Source: Ephydatia muelleri
Lineage: Eukaryota; Porifera; Demospongiae; Spongillida; Spongillidae
Direction of reading: 5' to 3'
DNA: 64,000 nt
NCBI GenBank assembly: GCA_013339895.1
Contig: JABACO010000023.1
Coordinates: 3,074,604 to 3,138,603 of the forward strand
Part shown: positions 40,642-52,850 of the stretch, piece by piece
Position numbering within the stretch: the first letter of the stretch is position 1
How the letters are laid out: the number at the start of each line of letters is the position of its first letter
The notes under the pieces: generated by a model
Database searches by the model: none
What the model saw: only the letters and a program-made list of their open reading frames with translations
What the model was told of the DNA's origin: nothing
Program-made: the position numbers and the translations under genes

Positions 40642-43600
40642 ATGCCAGCACGGAAGTGGAAATTTGGAACAGACGATTTAGTTATCCCTTGTGTTATTTC
40701 AACTGCAGCAAGATTCGTATGGTCAGTGCATGTCGAGTAAATAGTTAGGAACGCAAGTATTTTTTCCTTGATAACATTATTGCAGGTCTCGTCTTCTACT
40801 GGCAGGGTACTTCTCATCGTGTATATTTTTATAATACGTGGAAGTACAGAAGATGTGTTGCTGACAATCTACCTAATTCTACTTGCCGTCTTTCAGACAT
40901 CTCTGTGCGTCGGGGAAGCAGTAGCTGCATTCATAAGCAGCCGAGGCACCATGACCAACTCAGCCCCACGCTGGGGGCTCCCTATAGCCCTGTACGTCCA
41001 GGCCTGTCTTATCGCACTAGCCTTTGCGTGGACCGTTGTTGGAATCATCTTGTCTTACGGCCCGTGTATCAACTGCGTCCTTGCTCGAGCGACGTTGTTG
41101 CTGTCATACGCGACCATAGTTTGGAACCTCCTGGTCATGCTGGGAGTGGTGTTCTATCTGCGAGTCGTCAAGGCTGACACACTCTGGCTGTTATTCAGAC
41201 TTCCCTGGAACGTTAAGAAATACAACTGGCTGATCGGTTCGCGGGAAACTCTCCAAACTCACGGAAGGCGGGTATCTAGAGTCAGCAAAGGGTCCCTCGC
41301 TCAACACCTCAGACAGAAAACATGGCAGTGGAAATTGAAATTTCTTTTCAATTGCTTGAAGTTGGACGACGAAAAACGTCACACAGTGTATTCCGAGCTG
41401 TCGGATGCACTGATTGAATTATTTTCTCAGTCCAACAGCAACGATTATGTCGCTTCGGATGTGGTGGCCGGATTGGAGCTGTTAGCCATGGCTGAAGAGG
41501 TACGTTGCATGCATATAGGCTTTCGAGCGCGGCTGGTGTTATCACTTATAATATACCATTCGTGCATGCCATGCCATGCATCATGTTCCTTGCGCAGACT
41601 CCTGAAGAATTGCCGAAAACGCTCGTAGATTTCAACAACGATGTGAGAGCATTTTAATTTCTGTCTATACAGAGTACGCATCGAAAAACAATAATAGAAG
41701 TTTTATTTTTGCTCAATGCAGGCGACACGTATTGAATTGGTTCAGATGGAACGATATTTGAGGTTTGCCAACGGAAGCTACGGTTGGCCGCAGTTCTTCC
41801 ACAGCGAGGGATGGTGTCGTGCGAGCAATTTTGTGTACAAACACTGCAGGTACTTTTTTTTTTTTTTTACAGTGCATGAGAATCAAGGACGATATCAGTA
41901 TAGGTGTCCTTTCGTACCTCTTACAGATGCTTTAAGCGAAGTGAAAACTTGAATGCTGATGCAGGGAAAGATGTTGTCTTGGGAGATAACAGATGCCGGT
42001 GGAATACAGAGATTTTGAAGCAGTTAACAGGAATACAAGATGCCGACATAATATATGCATCGTTTCTGAGCGAAGTGAGTTTTCGTCAACTTTTAATGCA
42101 CGCAATATTAAATCTCTTGAAGGTTTTCTGCCCAGCCTTTTACGTAGCATACGACCACCATGAAAGAAGTGTGGTAGTTGTAATAAGAGGATATTTGTCA
42201 CTATATGTAAGCCTGTGCATATTATTTCAAAATGGGATTTTCAAGTCTCTTGTACCTTATTCTTTACAGGATATACTTGCTAATCTCAGTGCTCATCCAA
42301 GCCTCCTGATAACTGCTGGCTCCTTGGATATATACGCTCACAAGGTCTGCTAAACCCCTTTTGTATACATAAGCATGATGTACAGCACATGTACATCTTC
42401 TGGTGTTTGCATTTGTTTCAATATCCATTTTAGGGTGTCACGAATACTGCTCACGCGATGCAACTGAAGTTGGAGACCAGCAAAACACTTGACAAGGCCT
42501 TCGAGACACACCCAGTATAGCATAGGACTGCAGGGTGTCTGCATGTATTCTGAGTCCACACTGTTTTTATTTCCCTCTCAGGATTACAATCTGGTTATAG
42601 TTGGTCACTCCTTTGGTGCTGGCGTTGCAAGTCTACTGGCAATTATTCTGAGGCCTCGTTACCCAAGGCTTCACTGTTATGCATTTGCTCCACCTGGGGG
42701 ACTCATTAAGTAAGTTGGCACTGCAGCAAACATGCTATAGAAATGTATTTCAAAACTTTCCAACATTTCATTCATACAGTATTGAGTCAGTATACTATAC
42801 AAGAACATTTATCACCACAATTGTAATTGGGAATGACATGGTTCCTAGGTAAGCTATAACACATGGTGTACTGTTTTCGTTGGTCAGTCTGGCAAATACT
42901 GTAGGCTTAGCCAGAAGAGCTTTGAAACATTAAGTGAGAAAGTTGATTACTACATACAGACCTGTTCAGTTCCTAAGGTGTGTGTTTGTGTGAGTATTAT
43001 TGAAGAGTGTATGTGAAATATATGTTTGACTCCTTGTCATAGTACCGAGTATTTCTGAGTTCCCTCCTTCGCCAGCTTGGAATCCATAGGTGGGCTATTC
43101 ATAGCGAGGTTACTGATCAGCTGTCTTCTGAAGACAGCCTAGCTGCAAGTGAAGAGGTATACATGTACAGCCCGTAACAAACTTGTCCTGATTTAGTGTT
43201 GTTCATTGTACTAGGAGGTGATATTTGAAAGAATGCTAACCCATGAAAAATCTGTGGATAACACAGTACCAGGTGTGGGGCATCAGGAAGATGTGATGCA
43301 AAAAACTGATCGTGAAATAGATAAAGATAAGCCTTCAGCACAGACACAACTATTTCTGGCAGGAAAAATCATTCATGTCACCTGGGAACCTATTGCAAGG
43401 ACAAGGTATTGGTCCTGACTTGGTAGTAGGCACTGTCAGTTGAACAGCATGTGCATGTTGTTTTGATGCGGTCCAGGTTAGGTTGCTGGCAAAAGCAAAA
43501 GAAGGAAAGAGCTCTAGTGGGAAACTGGGTCCCTCCAACAAACTTTTCTGAGCTGTGCATTGGTGAGGATATGTTCAGCCACCATTTGCCAGATGTGATG

Positions 43601-43657
43601 CTTGAAGTATTCGACGAACTACTTGCACAAGAAAAACTACTGGCTGTCAAAACTTAG
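40642..43657 (+). CDS. DAGLB: sn1-specific diacylglycerol lipase, beta-like
   Basis: Cleaves the sn-1 acyl chain of diacylglycerol at membranes to give 2-arachidonoylglycerol-type lipids. Fourteen exons: 40642-40721, 40806-41499, 41598-41642, 41722-41849, 41927-42074, 42123-42206, 42270-42344, 42434-42514, 42582-42709, 42780-42848, 42905-42977, 43043-43156, 43215-43405, 43477-43657. All phases agree; 696 residues (human DAGLB 672). Four hydrophobic segments lie in residues about 15-170 ([58 protein letters not shown]). The class 3 lipase core has the nucleophile elbow GHSFGAG with S455 and the acid D507 (in VIGNDMVPR). The C-terminal [24 protein letters not shown] holds the probable histidine. 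The human beta form has GHSLGGG, so the two substitutions in the elbow are mild. Length and the lack of a long tail favour beta over alpha. Confidence 0.94.
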
Positions 43658-44895
43658 TGCAAAAGTCCTTTAAACAGGATGCATATAAATAACGCTTACA
43701 TTGCAGAAATTAAAGGTTCAGAGTATAACTGCACATGTGTGTATCTATCATCGAATTGGTACTGGACTTGTTTTTATGGATGCAGTCATACAACATCCTC
43801 AAATTTCATTTTCTTCCCCCCCCCCCCCCCCCATCTCCTTCCACTCCCATCTCCTTCCTTTCTATCCGATCCCACCTGCCATCATTCTTCTGCAGAGCTG
43901 CATATCAACACTAGGGTGACAACTTGTGATGTAGCTCAAGGCCATTCAGCTTCCTCTGCCACCTCCTGAAAAAAATGAATTGGAGCCAAAGCATTTCATC
44001 CCATAGCAGTAGCAGCTTTCCATGCTCCCATGGTACCAAAAGTTATTCAGTCAGGCCCGGTATTTTGTCATCAGCTCTAAATACATTGGATGGCTGGGTG
44101 TTTTGTGAAATAAGTGACCTGCAATGAATACTATTATACAAGATGACTTTCGTGCTGCCTGCAACTCAAGCCATGGGTGGCTAGGGTGACAGTGGTGTGG
44201 GGACCACCAAGTGTGAGCCTTAGTTCATTCTGATGCCAATTGATGATATTGGGTGATATTGGGAAAGCATTCAGTCAAGCACCTGATTGGGTGTTGACAT
44301 GGGGAGAAGGTGCCAGCAAGCCTAGAGCTATAGCAAGTACTATTGGAGTATCCCAGACCTTTTCAGAGCAGTTAATTGGGGAGGGGGGGGGGGGGGGGGG
44401 TATCATTATCAGGGACAATGCCATGTTTACAGCACGCCATTGCTGATGGAAGCAGATGGGTGAGTGGGCCAGCAGTTGAGCTAAGAGGCAAATGGTGTCA
44501 GCTGGATAGCACTCCGAATTCGCAGCCACCTAATCTGACAGGAACAGGTGGAGAAGGGTGCTTCTGTTGGGGAGCTAGTCGACACATATCAATGGAATCA
44601 TAGAACTTTGTATGCATACAGCACCATTTCACATCTCCCACTCCTAGCCTGGAAGATATATGACTGGCCAAACTTTTGAATGGATCAACAGTGTGCACGT
44701 GCGATGCCGAGATCTGCATTGAAATGGATGTGTTGATGGCTGTAACAAAAGCTCTCCCCTAATCTGGCTGCTGGTTACCTTTGAAATTATGGGCACCTCT
44801 ATTTAAGATCCTTGTCTGAGTGGATGCATGGGCAACAGGTGTTAATTCTAATCATGCCAATAAACATGATTATAACAATCTTTTGATTTTCGCAT
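43658..44895. other. Intergenic, unexplained; poly-C and poly-G runs
   Basis: No frame here reads as a known protein. It contains 17 C (43816-43832) and 18 G (44383-44400). The part 44130-44760 has a balanced base composition that looks like a decayed coding or transposon segment, but I could not identify it. Confidence 0.4.
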
Positions 44896-44900
44896 TATTG

Positions 44901-47552
44901 CAGCGGCGGCGAAAGGTATGAGTGAGTGGGCATGGTATAAAACTGTTGCGCATGTGCAAATGAACGGCTCGTTGATTAGCTGGTCACACTGACAATTAAT
45001 TTAAAATAGTCCAATTTGTTCATCCTGTTCTCTTTATCATGTACAAAACAGTTAGCTATGGCCTTCAAGTCAAGTTGGTCAAGTTGTTCCTTATGTATAT
45101 TGTATATTGCAAGTGATTAGATGAGATTGCTTCATATTAGAACGCAAGTAGCTTTTGACCCTTCTCAGAGTACTAAAGGATCGTTCACTTGTCGCATTAG
45201 TAGCAGGAATGATGAGCAATATTTTGACAAGCTTTAAGGCTTCTCTCATCAGCTCCACTCCTGGTCAAGACCACGAAAATATTCACTCAAACTGTGCTTT
45301 TCCCCGTTATAGTTGGCAGCTAGCGTCTGGAGGTTAAGGTGCAGCTAGAGTCTCGACTGAAAAGTCATATTTAAAAAATTTCAACAACCTTACCAAGTAT
45401 TGCTTCAGTGTTTTTTGCCATTCACAGCAGATAAGAGCAGCTCTTCACACTCAGCATACACTGCATAGTCAGCTTGATTGAAACAGTCATTTATTGTTGT
45501 TGTGACTAAATCCAATGCCTCAAAATAAATTCTACGATAGTGATCATCAATTGTTTCAGGATACTCAGGCATTGCTTGTCCACCTATGCAGTCCTCCAAT
45601 CTGAGGGGTGCTCTGCTTTGCCGTGGCAATGTTGGACTGCTTACATGATTTCCATCTGCCTGACAATTCAATTTCTTCCAAAACATTGTCCACATTTCTT
45701 CATTTCCTAACAATGATAATGTTTTCACAGTCATGGCTACAATGCCTTGAGCTTCAGATGCAGTTAGTGTCTTCTTCTGGATTGCTTCACTCAACAAATC
45801 TGTGTGACCAAGTACAAGCACCCCTAATGACAAGCCAAAAAAAGTCAAACTTCTTCATTTGTGTCTGAACACCTACAGTGCGGGCCTTAATATCACTATC
45901 CCTGCAATCATCTAGAACTTCTTCCCATAGAGTTAGCAATGATTTGTAGTTCTCCATGATGCTACAAAGTGCCTGAGCTCGAACTTTTCAACTAGTAGGA
46001 CACAGAACACGGATGTTTGGTGCATCATCGCTATCATTGCCAAAGTCAGCTTTAATGTTCCTCAGCTGTGCTTCTCGCTTTGGTGAAAACGTGACCAGCT
46101 TTGTTATTTCATACACTGTGTCCAGCAAATCTTTCATATGGCCACATTGCATCACCGAATCTGAGGCTGCCAAGTTTAAAGCATGGCCATAGCAGTGCGT
46201 AAATAATGCTCGAGGCTCATCTTTCTTAATGATAGCAGCAACACCATTTTTATGGCCACTCATTGTGCTGCAACCATCGTAACACTGACCTCTACATTTA
46301 TCCAAGGGCATTTGTAACGTATCAGGACATCTTTTACCACTGCAGCAATTGTAGAAGCATCAGCTCTATCAATCTGGTATAGTCCTACAAAATCCTCGTG
46401 TGGCATTAGACATTCATCAGTCCACCGTAGACAGATAACCAATTGTTCTAGGTTTGATATGTCCCTGGTTTCGTCAACCATTATAGAATAAAAGTCAGAT
46501 TTGTGAGCACCATCTATTACTTGATAAGATTGTTTGTCCCATGAGCTCAACCATTTCATTTTGTATATAACCATTGTCTCATTTCAGGAATATCATCGCA
46601 TCTCAATTTAAAAAATTGTATGAAGTTTGATGTATCGTCATTGTGTCCCCTATATGCTAGTCCTTGACGTGCCAAGTACCTAACAGTGGATAAAATATGT
46701 AAAAGCATTTGCTTATTCGTGTCTTTTTCAGCCCTGTGAGCATCTGATGGCAACTCTCCAATGTCATCAAATCTATTAGACAAAGCTTGAACTGCCATGT
46801 TATGATATGCGGAATGTTGATGCTTTGCAAATCCTTTTTTCTTGAATCTGTAGCAGCTTTCCAATTGTGATAGCCTGCTGAAATAAATGCTAAATCTCCC
46901 CTCTGTCCACAGGTAATTTTCAAAGCATGTGCTTTGGCACAGTAATAGCACAAGACTGAATCTGTATCTGTCGCCTCCAAATAGTGCAACCAAGGCCAAC
47001 GTTGAAACCACGAAGATTTAAAACGGTACTTAACGTCACTGACCTTCTGTGATGGTTCCAAGTTAACTTCATTGCCATCATTCTCTTCTCCATCAAGGTC
47101 TATTCGTTTGAATACTCGTTGTGGCGTTGAGGGGCTGATGTGGCTTGGCACCCGGGCTAATCAACACATCTGAATCTGATCCTAAATCCAAATGCGCTGG
47201 ACCCTCCTCTGGGTCACCTTCAACTAGAGCATCATCATCGTCGTGCATCATACTCACATCAGTTGTCGCTGTTTCAACGTCCTTTGATCGAACAGCCCAT
47301 TGTGGCAAAAGAATCATCAGTGGGGGAGATAGGAGTTTTAATTGTCTGTGTCACAAATCCAATAAGCTTCGTCTGCTTCATCTTTTGGTCGCCGTCGTCC
47401 GATGTAAAAGTTTTGCGCTTCATTAGGAAATCACAACTGATTAATTCCAATACATCAATATACTAAGGTGGTTAAATGAAGTAATGAATAATAATTCTGC
47501 CCGGTAAAGTTGGGGGGTAAATACCCCCACCCCCCCGGTTCCGCCGCCGCTG
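44901..47552 (-). mobile_element. hAT-type DNA transposon, 2652 bp
   Basis: Terminal inverted repeats start CAGCGGCGGCGAAA (left) and CAGCGGCGGCGGAA (right, reverse complement). A 5-bp duplication TATTG flanks it (44896-44900 and 47553-47557). The inside encodes, on the minus strand, a broken transposase with a TTF-type zinc finger and the hAT C-terminal dimerisation motif. Most hAT elements make 8-bp duplications; a 5-bp class (hAT5) is known. Confidence 0.85.
45100..47317 (-). pseudogene. hAT/ZMYM1-like transposase, disrupted
   Basis: Successive frames on the minus strand together read as one hAT transposase. First come acidic residues (about 47317-47100), then a TTF-type finger (RFKSSWFQRWPWL, VLCYYCAKA, ISAGYHNWKAA, FAKHQHSAYH). 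A DUF4371-like core follows (YSIMVDETRDISNLEQL, CYDGCSTMSG, THCYGHALNLAASDS). The C-terminal dimerisation block is IPATNATSERSFSTLRR near 45230-45150. The frame changes at about 46850, 46565 and 46290, and a stop follows the segment ending near 45988, so no single product can be made. Introns could explain one break at most. Confidence 0.8.
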
Positions 47553-47557
47553 TATTG

Positions 47558-47823
47558 CGATTGGTATCGGATACTGAAAAGAGCTAATTTTAATGTGCAT
47601 TCTACACCAGTTTGATGTGCCAAGCTGGAAGTGCGCCACTTCACTCGCAATTACCCTACGCCGGTACAGACCTAGTGCAATAATATTTTGTAACGCATGA
47701 ACATGTGAAGGGTTAATTGAATTCGAGCCCGATATAAAAAACGCCGCTTTAGCAGTGAAAAAAAAAAAAAAAAAAAGGAAAAAAGTTTTCGTATTATGTT
47801 TGAGCATAGTACATGTACCACAG
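47558..47823. promoter_or_regulatory. Probable promoter of the WAVE gene
   Basis: The 266 bp between the hAT element's right flank and the WAVE ATG. It contains a run of 17 A (47759-47776 region). The transposon end therefore lies very close to the promoter. Confidence 0.35.
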
Positions 47824-50800
47824 ATGCCTCTGATAGTGCGTTACGTCGAACCCGAGGAACTACACAGGACTCCGCTCCTGCAGGGCGTGCAGCCGAGAGA
47901 GAACGAGCTTGAGCGCATGTGCGTAGCGAGTCTGACCACACTCATCCGACAGCTCAGCTCCCTGGCCAAACACGCCGAAAGCATAATGGGAGACGTTGCG
48001 GACGCTCTAGCGGTTTACCACGCCAGGAGTCGGGCGCTGGAGGAACGTGTTCGCAGACTGAAAGTCGACGTGATCCCGTCACTGTCTGATGAAGGTATGG
48101 AGGAGCCTTGGAGGTGGGGTGGGGGGGAAGCTTATGTGCTTATGCATGGACTACTGCGTTACGCACTTTATTGGACGCGGTAGGACAACGGCAAGTATCG
48201 CCCTTCGGGTTTTTTGTTGCTCGTGTGTATTACTATTTGCCCTCACAACGCTTATTTTCTTCTTATGTCAGTGCTCTCGGAACTAAAAATCTTGCCCTCT
48301 GACTGTCATTTTCAAAGTGACAAGAAGATTGATCAACAGGTTTTGAGCATTCGGCGCGCAACTCCCGCGCTCCAGCATCAGTACTATGCGGCTGACAGCG
48401 TGCCGCCTCTAGACTTACTGACGCCACTGAGAGATGACGGCAAGCGTACGTCCCAACTTTACTCCGACCCCAGCTTTTTCTTCGAGACCTGGAGAGCCAA
48501 TCAACTGCTCGAAAACACATCACCGAGGGTAAAATTAAGGAAGGTGAGAGCGCTTTGGCGTTTTGTGTGGTGTTAACAATGGAAGCCAGAATGACGATTA
48601 TCACGAGTATCGAAATACCAGGTGCTGTTTTAACATAAGGACTCTAGTTAATACTTTCATGGCTGTGCGTTATAGTAGTGGTGCACACACTATATGTAAA
48701 GGAAAAATGATTTAATGATTGAAGCATGCACTATATGAAGTTATTAAGGATCATAACACTGAAGTAAGTAACGCTTATGCATATGTCATTAACGTTCAGA
48801 GAAGTGCTGGAAGCAACAGGTTTCTCAATTAGGTGGCCATTGTTGGTATTTAGGAGTGGGCTGTGCATAGTCATGCCTCAGGTGATACCTTCATGGTTTC
48901 AGTAAACCACTTTTGTTATCAGAGTTCCTTTTTTTTTGTTGTCTGTTTGCAACACACTGAGACACAGAACCAAACAATAAACTAAATGTTACTGTGCTTC
49001 CCCTACCTAGCATAACAGCAGTGTCCGAGGTGACAGAGAAAGCCACCTGAGGTCAAAGATGGTCGCCAGAAAGCGCAGCAGCACGATGCAGAGACAGAAG
49101 CGTCAAGGCATTGGGCGGCACCAGTCGTTCGGCGGGTCCGAACTGACGATGCAGGTGGAGAGATTTAGAAGCAGTGTGGGCAGTTCTTCCAAGGCGGGCA
49201 TGATTAAGAAGCCAGAGCAGCACCACATGCTGACAAACCTGAGCAAGGTTCAGGCAGAGGTGTACATCAACACGAGCCCCACTGGTGACATCGGGTCCAA
49301 ACCCTCCACCCCTTCAAAGGAGGCAAGCAACCTCAGGAGGTCTTTCTCCCTGCGTAAACCGAAGGCCAACAAACAATTGCGCAAGGGTGGTGGGACATTG
49401 AGGGGGAGCCCGGGGACAAGAGGAAGCTGCATGTTTGAGGAAGGCCAAGCAACGTGGATCGCAGATCAAGATGCCACCAAAATGTATTTCGGGCTTTCGC
49501 AGCAGCACTTGGACGCTCTGGGCCTCGGTTCTTCTGACATACCCCTCACCCCTGCCTCCACTGTCCCCAAGAGGAACGGGATGGCTGACGAGGCCGTACT
49601 CACCTTCAGGGCTCCGAAGGCTACTAGGGAAAGGCCCATGTCTTTGTTGCTCCACAGATGGGAGGGGCGCCATTCCCCTAAATCGAACCGTGCCCCCAAG
49701 AGGTTTCAGGTCCTTGGTTCCGCGGGCAACCCCAGCGATGTCAGCGGCAGTTCGGGCGACCTTCGCACGAGTAGCCCTTCTCAGTGCTCGTCCCTCTCGT
49801 CCTCGTTTGCTGTTCGGGAGAAATCCAACAGACCTGCTGACCCTGCACCCCCATGGTCTAAAGAGGAGATGCAAGAGAAGGAAGGGTCGATGATGATGTT
49901 GGAGGTAACCGAGAGGGACGTCAGCACCAGCAGCTCGACTTTGTCAAAAGTGGGAGTGGGCAGCGCCTTGCTGTCCTGTGTCCTGGAACCGTACCTGTCT
50001 GGAAGCGTGTCTGGGATCCAGTCTGGTCAGACCAGTGAGGGAGAGAGCTCTGTGGTGGAGGGTGATGCTGGAGGAGGAGGTGGGGCAACGGAAGATGCAG
50101 GCCTGGTACCCATAGAGGAGGTACCCCCGTCAGGACTCCTTGATCACTGTTGGACTGGACAGTCTCTCGCTGCTCTCACTGGACGACGCTTGTAGTAGAC
50201 AGGCTGACAAGGTGCCCAACGGCTTCCCCGTGTCAGTATGGCAAGACAGTCCCCTTTTCACCGAGTGCCAGTGTCCCGATGACGCACATGCCAAGTCCGA
50301 TGAAAGCCAAGTAATTGGCTTACACCACACTGATCCGCCACACAACCTGGCTGGAAGTGGCTTACACCACACTGATCCACCACACAACCTGGCTGGAAGT
50401 GGCATACACCACACTGATCCACCACACAACCTGGCTGGAAGTGGCTTACACCACACTGATCCACCACACAACCTGGCTGGAAGTGGCTTACACCACACTG
50501 ATCCGCCACACAACCTGGCTGGAAGTGGCTTACACCACACTGATCCGCCACACAACCTGGCTGGAAGTGGCTTACACCACACTGATCCACCACACAACCT
50601 GGCTGGAAGTGGTAAACAAACCCAGGTTGAGAACTGGCTTAGTCCCTTGGCTTCTCTAAGCCAAGGAGTGGAGATAAAAACTTCCAATAGCCACCATCAG
50701 CCGCCATCTGAAACATTGGACCTCTCTAGTCATAATCAGTCCATTGAAATATTGGATCATAAAAGCTGTAGCCAGCCCTTTGAAATGTTGCACAGCCAAC

Positions 50801-51420
50801 ACTCTGGAACTGCTCCCATTGTTATCCAGTCAGCTAACACCAAACTGTTTGCCGATAGCCAGACCCCAATCAGCACGCCTTTAGATCAATGCCAGCCCCC
50901 CATCACCACACCATTTGCCCACAGCAATCCTTCCAACAGCATGTCACATGCCATTCAAGCTGAGCTAAATACCACAATTCGTAACAGCAAATCTGCCACA
51001 ATTCCCCAACTCCCATACCTACAACCTTTGAACGTTACACCGGGAAAGCACTCTGTTCTAAGCCCACCTGTTGAGGCTGCCCTGCTTCAGAGCAGTCAAC
51101 CTGATACTAAAATGGACTTTCCAGTGATCCCTGGTGTGGATGTGTATACTGTGGGGCATCAGACTGAACCGAAGATGCTATTTGTAGCAGCAAGGGATGC
51201 AAAGACAGTGGAAACCCCCTTGGTCAGGCAGAACCTGCTTGAAGCCATCAGAGCAGGCATCCAGCTGAGAAAGGTCACCCTTGAAGAAAGGAGCTGTTCC
51301 ACTGCCGACACGAGCTTGCTTGCGTGGGACGTGGCGGCCATTTTGGAGCGTAGGATGGCATTGTCAGAGAGTGACAATGACAGTGATGTCACTGAGAGTG
51401 ATTGGGAGGGGGAGTGGTGA
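47824..51420 (+). CDS. WASF: WAVE/SCAR family actin nucleation-promoting factor
   Basis: WAVE proteins, held in the WAVE regulatory complex, pass Rac signals to the Arp2/3 complex to build branched actin. Exons: 47824-48094, 48272-48543, 49011-about 49904 and about 50134-51420. The WAVE homology domain is exons 1 and 2 (MPLIVRYVEPEEL, LTTLIRQLSSLAKHAESI, VPPLDLLTPLRDDGK, LYSDPSFFFETWRANQLL). The C-terminus is a complete VCA: WH2 RQNLLEAIRAGIQLRKV, central DVAAILERRMALSESDNDS and acidic VTESDWEGEW. Between them lie a basic stretch and an unusually long, Ser/Pro/His-rich linker with seven 14-residue repeats, and no long polyproline. The frame shifts by one base between 49059-50195 and 50134 onward. 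A GAG/GTAACC donor at 49904 with an AG at 50133 (229-bp intron) repairs it, giving 907 residues; a one-base sequence error in ACCCCCG near 50124 is the alternative. Confidence 0.88.
50317..50610 (+). repeat. 42-bp coding repeat, 7 copies, in the WAVE gene
   Basis: Seven tandem units encoding LHHTDPPHNLAGSG, nearly identical in DNA (one copy has Ile for Leu, and CCA/CCG alternate). 42 is divisible by three, so copy changes keep the frame, and other frames also stay open across it. Confidence 0.97.
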
Positions 51421-51935
51421 GTGTGCTTTTTACTTTGTGCGTGTGTACGTGTATGTGTGCACAAGTCATGCAGGTTACTATGCTTTATACAGGTCGAGGG
51501 GAAAAGGAGTGCTGTACTGTAGCCTTAGTAATCAATGAGCCATCACACATGTACCAGGTGATGGAACTCTATTCAGACAAATGTTGCAACACAGTCGCAA
51601 TTGATTCTCCCCATTTTTTGGTTACACAATGTATTCAATGGGCCAACAGAGGTAGCTACACCACTGGATTCATAGAAAACCTTGTCAGACAGCATTGTTG
51701 ACACTTTCATGTAGGAGTGCATTTGGGAAGGAAGAGATTTAAAAAGATGCTTTGTCGGATTTGAAATGTGTTCTATACTCTTGTGCTGTATACACAACAA
51801 AGCCTTGCACACATGGGTTTGCACGAAGAGCGCCTTTGATCTGAACGTTTGACAATATGACTGACTACTAAGCAGACCAGATATGCAAAGTATCACGAAT
51901 CCAAATTAACAGTGAGATCAGCACAAACACAGGCA
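51421..51935. other. 3' intergenic between WAVE and CDK5RAP1
   Basis: The two genes converge here. I see no coding frame; 3'UTRs of both are expected. Confidence 0.6.
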
Positions 51936-52784
51936 TCAAATGTGTGAGAGGGATATTGAATTGTGGGTGAGGCAAGTTTCCTCTCCAAGCCTTTCAGTGA
52001 GGGAGATGGGGCGATGCTTCTGCAACTGTGTCAGAGCAGTTGGCACACCTTTTAAAGTGAGGGAGGTTGCGTCGGTGATCTGTAAAGAGGTGAAGAGAAA
52101 ATAAATAGTCACTGCTGCCTGGTAAGGGCACTGTGCAAGTGCACTTACCAGTGAGACCATCACATGTGCAAAGCTGGTACCAATCACCCACACCCACACA
52201 CACACACACACACACACACCCATACACATACACACCCACACACACACAAAATAACATGCGTACTGGACTAGGGTACAGTGGACAGAACAACAATAAACCC
52301 AGCTAAGCATGATTGGTTCAGTGACATGATATCAATGCCAAAGTGCATGTTAGAGGTCAGTCATGAACACGTGAGGCATGATCAGGTCAGCGGCACGCTG
52401 TGAAGGAATCTGCAGTGGCATCACAATCAAACCATCCTTTCCTCAGTGGAGAGTATACATGCAATCTTTGGGTTGGAGCTGGGGAACAGTGGACAATGTA
52501 TACTGCTCTATGGACAACTGATGGATTGCCATGTGCACCAGTTTACTAAAAACTTCACCCTAGTGTCTCCACAAAGGGAAAATCCATTAACGGTTTCCTG
52601 ACACTCACATTGACTTTGATGTAGTCCCCAGGCCTAGCTCTCCTTTTGTCAGGCACCATCTCTACATCCTTGAAGATGATCTTGATGTTACCATCAGACC
52701 TGCCTACCAGTTCCTCTTTGGAGCGCTTGCTCTCCTATTGGAGTAAGAGGAATGATTGAACTGTTGATGCATGTGTGAGTGTTG

Positions 52785-52850
<66 letters not shown>

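Noticed and set aside
49314..49893. Frames of 150-186 codons overlapping WAVE exon 3
   Set aside because: Shadows in GC-rich coding DNA; no recognisable domains.
50106..50133. A 28-base GT-AG intron that would fix the WAVE frame
   Set aside because: Too short for normal splicing; the 229-bp alternative or a sequence error is more likely.
50130..50687. Minus-strand and second-frame proteins over the WAVE repeat
   Set aside because: The 42-bp period opens other frames; only the frame leading to the VCA module is supported.
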